Part shown: piece after piece, positions 62,012 through 64,000 of the stretch
Layout of the letters: each line of letters starts with the position of its first letter
How positions within the stretch are numbered: position 1 is the stretch's first letter
Source of the DNA: Macrococcoides goetzii
GTDB lineage: Bacteria; Bacillota; Bacilli; Staphylococcales; Staphylococcaceae
Direction: 5' to 3'
Assembly: GCF_002742385.2 (NCBI RefSeq)
Contig: NZ_MJBI02000002.1
Span: 372,001-436,000, forward strand
DNA length: 64,000 nucleotides
Translations under genes and position numbers: made by a program
Notes under the pieces: model-generated
What the model was told of the DNA's origin: nothing
What the model saw: the letters and a program-made list of their open reading frames with translations, nothing else
Database searches by the model: none

Positions 62012-62542
62012 ATGAGATTTACCTGGGCAGATAGTCATCCATTGATGGCCGAATATTATGATAATGAATGGGGTATTGCATCACATGATGATACGTATCT
62101 CTTTGAAATGCTTGTGCTTGAAGGGATGCAGGCAGGTCTTTCATGGCTGACAATATTGAAACGCAGGGAAGGCATGCGTGCTGCACTCGATCAATTTGAT
62201 TATCATAAAATCGCGAATTATAATGCAGATGATTTTAATCGGCTGATGAAGTCAGATGCGATGATTAAAAATAAATTAAAGATTAGCAGTATCATTAATA
62301 ATGCGCAGAAGTTTATCGAGGTTCAGCAGGAGTTTGGTAGTTTTGATCGATACATATGGTCATTTACAGACTTTAAACCCATGATTACATATTTTGAAAA
62401 TGAAAGTTTAGTGCCTGCAGATAACGTTTTATCTCAACAAATTAGTAAAGATTTGAAGAAACGTGGATTTAAATTTGTCGGGCCGGTAATAATTTATGGA
62501 TTTTTAGGTGCAATAGGTATCATTCAAGATCGATTACGTTAA
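62012..62542 (+). CDS. tag: DNA-3-methyladenine glycosylase I, zinc-ligand-less form
   Basis: A 176-residue helical DNA glycosylase that removes 3-methyladenine. Core motifs are EYYDNEWGIASHDDTYLFEMLVLEG (base pocket Glu and Trp), AGLSWLTILKRR, YIWSFTDFKP and KRGFKFVGPVIIYGFLGAIG. The four zinc ligands known from E. coli Tag (Cys4, His17, His175, Cys179) are not present: the N-terminus is MRFTW, His17 is Tyr, and the protein ends ten or so residues early at DRLR. Function is probably kept without zinc. AAAGGTG gives the ATG; a methyltransferase follows in 11 bases. Confidence 0.87.
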   Translation: MRFTWADSHPLMAEYYDNEWGIASHDDTYLFEMLVLEGMQAGLSWLTILKRREGMRAALDQFDYHKIANYNADDFNRLMKSDAMIKNKLKISSIINNAQKFIEVQQEFGSFDRYIWSFTDFKPMITYFENESLVPADNVLSQQISKDLKKRGFKFVGPVIIYGFLGAIGIIQDRLR

Positions 62543-62553
62543 AGAGGTGTTAT

Positions 62554-63312
62554 ATGGATAGTAAAGAACTTTTTAGTGAAAAAGTAGAACAATATCGGAA
62601 TTCCAGACCTAAATATGCGTGTGCCTTAATGGATGATATGAAAGAAACTTTTTCAATTGAGGAAACGACAACGATTGCTGATATCGGTGCGGGGACTGGT
62701 ATATTCACTGAATTATTACTGGATCTAGGCGCAAAAGTTATTGCGATTGAACCAAATAGCGCGATGGCGGCACAACTTCGCCTGGCATTAAAGTGTAAAG
62801 AACTTGAAATACATGAACGACCAGCAGAAAGTACAGAAATTCAATCTGGAACAGTTGATATGATTACTGCAGCACAAAGCTTTCACTGGTTTGAACACGC
62901 TGCGTTTAAAGCAGAATGCAGAAGAATATTAAAAGGGAATGGCCCGGTTTGTCTCGTCTGGAATACGCGTATAGAAGAAGCACCGATTAATGTAAAGACC
63001 GCAGAAATTTATTCAGCGTTCTGTCCAAACTTTAAAGGATTTATCGGTTATGGTGGCGGGGTACAGTATTCTGAAGAAAGTATCTCAGATTTCTTTGAAG
63101 GTCAATATGAAAAGCAGTCATATCAGTTTCCATTGACATATGACAAGCAAGGATTTATCGATCGAGCGTTATCCGCATCGTATGCTTTAGTGGAAGGCGA
63201 TAGACAATATAATACGTTTTTAGAAAAGCTAGCGCACCTGTTTGATGCGTTCGCTGAAGATGGCAAGATTACAGTACCAAATGAATCAGTGCTCTATTAC
63301 GGAACAATATAA
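62554..63312 (+). CDS. class I SAM-dependent methyltransferase
   Basis: A 252-residue methyltransferase. Motif I is IADIGAGTGIFTELLLDLG (about residues 38-56), with VIAIEPNSAMAAQL and the AAQSFHWFEH sequence common to the Methyltransf_11/25 group. Such proteins act on small molecules or lipids. It is cotranscribed with tag (11 bases, GAGGTG), which could indicate a repair or detoxification role, but nothing in the sequence proves it. Confidence 0.82.
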   Translation: MDSKELFSEKVEQYRNSRPKYACALMDDMKETFSIEETTTIADIGAGTGIFTELLLDLGAKVIAIEPNSAMAAQLRLALKCKELEIHERPAESTEIQSGTVDMITAAQSFHWFEHAAFKAECRRILKGNGPVCLVWNTRIEEAPINVKTAEIYSAFCPNFKGFIGYGGGVQYSEESISDFFEGQYEKQSYQFPLTYDKQGFIDRALSASYALVEGDRQYNTFLEKLAHLFDAFAEDGKITVPNESVLYYGTI

Positions 63313-63339
63313 ATTTACCTCTAATATTTATAATAAAAA

Positions 63340-63388
63340 ATAAACACACTTTATCAGTTCAATAGATAAAGTGTGTTCGCTTTTTGTT
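63340..63388. terminator. bidirectional terminator between methyltransferase and MFS genes
   Basis: AACACACTTTATC / GATAAAGTGTGTT with flanking A/T runs. Confidence 0.88.
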
Positions 63389-63406
63389 ATTTTGTTCTGA
63401 CGAAAA

Positions 63407-64000
63407 TTAATCTCTCTTTATGGACACAGCTAATCCTAAGCAGATGATCGCAAATAGAATTGATAAATAAGGCGCAACAGATAGAGAGAATGTTTCTACA
63501 ATAATGCCACCGATTAACGCACCAAATCCGATACCCGCGTTTAGTGCTGACATGTTCCATGCCATGATAGCGCTTGAATCACCTTCAACTTGTTTGATGA
63601 TACCGATTTGAATGGCTGGGTTTGTTCCCCATTCAAAGATATTCCACGCAAGCATCACGAATAGCAAGGCAAAGTAATATGGTAAAGCGATATTAAAGAA
63701 AAATAATGATAGCGTAAATACAGATAATGCAATGATTAACCATTGTTTACTGCCAATCTTATCTGCCATCATCCCACCTAAACTCGTTCCGGCAATACTC
63801 CCTAAACCACAAACGAATAATAGAATAGAGACGTGTTGTAGCGTATACCCATGACTGATCATTAACGGACTAATATAAGTAAACACGATATAGTTTGAAG
63901 CTAAAATAAAGAATGTGATACCGATATATTTTGCAGCTTCTTTCGGATACAGTAATTTTGAATGTTTGTTTTGATCTTCTGTCTGTAGATTAATTTTATT
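63407..64000 (-). CDS. MFS transporter, N-terminal part outside the window
   Basis: The last 197 codons of a major facilitator. The frame stays open from the stop at 63407 up to the window edge, well beyond the apparent GTG at 63886, whose context lacks a ribosome binding site. The visible half has six helices and the cytoplasmic motif GGMMADKIGSKQ, as in AraJ/YdhP-type sugar or drug efflux permeases. The fragment begins NKINLQTEDQNKHS, which fits the central loop of such a protein. Complete length and substrate cannot be judged. Confidence 0.85.
   Translation of the reverse strand, partial: NKINLQTEDQNKHSKLLYPKEAAKYIGITFFILASNYIVFTYISPLMISHGYTLQHVSILLFVCGLGSIAGTSLGGMMADKIGSKQWLIIALSVFTLSLFFFNIALPYYFALLFVMLAWNIFEWGTNPAIQIGIIKQVEGDSSAIMAWNMSALNAGIGFGALIGGIIVETFSLSVAPYLSILFAIICLGLAVSIKRD

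Noticed and set aside
1-64000. tRNA, rRNA, insertion sequences or prophage genes
   Set aside because: No cloverleaf, rRNA segment, transposase, integrase or structural phage gene could be recognised on either strand.

Overview
This AT-rich window looks like a chromosomal segment of a low-GC Gram-positive coccus of the Staphylococcaceae. A Macrococcus/Macrococcoides-type organism fits best. That is inference from the gene content: TcyP-type cystine carrier, Bra/Bce-type peptide-sensing ABC module, thioredoxin-dependent ArsC, a T-box ahead of argS, PPDK with its DUF299-type regulator, and a full nadABC set. Ribosome binding sites are strong AGGAGG/GAGGTG types, often with TTG or GTG starts. I see no rRNA, tRNA, insertion sequence, prophage or CRISPR.

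Layout. 1-10 kb: a cut small membrane gene, an acetyltransferase, tcyP, an overlapping HD-phosphohydrolase/methyltransferase/unknown operon, a hemerythrin-PAS sensor-like protein, a MOSC protein, a small P-loop kinase, a 51-bp tandem hairpin array, threonine aldolase, a TehB-like methyltransferase and prephenate dehydrogenase. 10-17 kb: an arginine T-box and argS, then a divergent LacI regulator and PTS EIICBA gene with two matching operators and a downstream EEP-family hydrolase. 17-23 kb: a cytochrome b5-domain protein and a Bra/Bce-type regulator-kinase-ABC module whose response regulator is broken by an in-frame TAG. This module lies between a solo copy and an array of the same 41-bp hairpin repeat. 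23-33 kb: ppdK with its regulatory kinase/phosphorylase, an amino-acid permease, a nitronate monooxygenase, a YVTN beta-propeller lipoprotein, CorA and an unknown partner. 33-35 kb: three tandem cold-shock genes, each with its own promoter, long structured leader and terminator. 35-42 kb: a YdcZ transporter, a winged-helix regulator and MFS pair with matching inverted repeats, an M20 peptidase and small proteins. 42-46 kb: a VOC protein, a 61-bp hairpin array and a YvfRSTU-like ABC/two-component operon. 46-50.5 kb: arsRDABC plus a small helix-hairpin-helix gene. 50.5-57 kb: a sucrose-type PTS EIIBC under apparent CcpA control, and the NAD de novo locus (nifS-niaR divergent from nadBCA). 57-64 kb: an acetyltransferase, a P-loop ATPase, an MBL-fold hydrolase, DUF402, ChrA, a zinc-ligand-less Tag glycosylase, a methyltransferase and a cut MFS gene.

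The genes form small operons separated by clear intrinsic terminators, and several regulatory circuits can be read from the DNA: LacI/PTS autoregulation, ArsR operators on the -35 and downstream of the start, cre over the scrA-like -35, and the T-box. The most unusual features are the nonsense codon in an otherwise intact antimicrobial-peptide sensing module, three unrelated-sequence tandem hairpin arrays with periods of 41, 51 and 61 bp, the triplicated csp cassette, and a Tag glycosylase that appears to have lost its zinc site.
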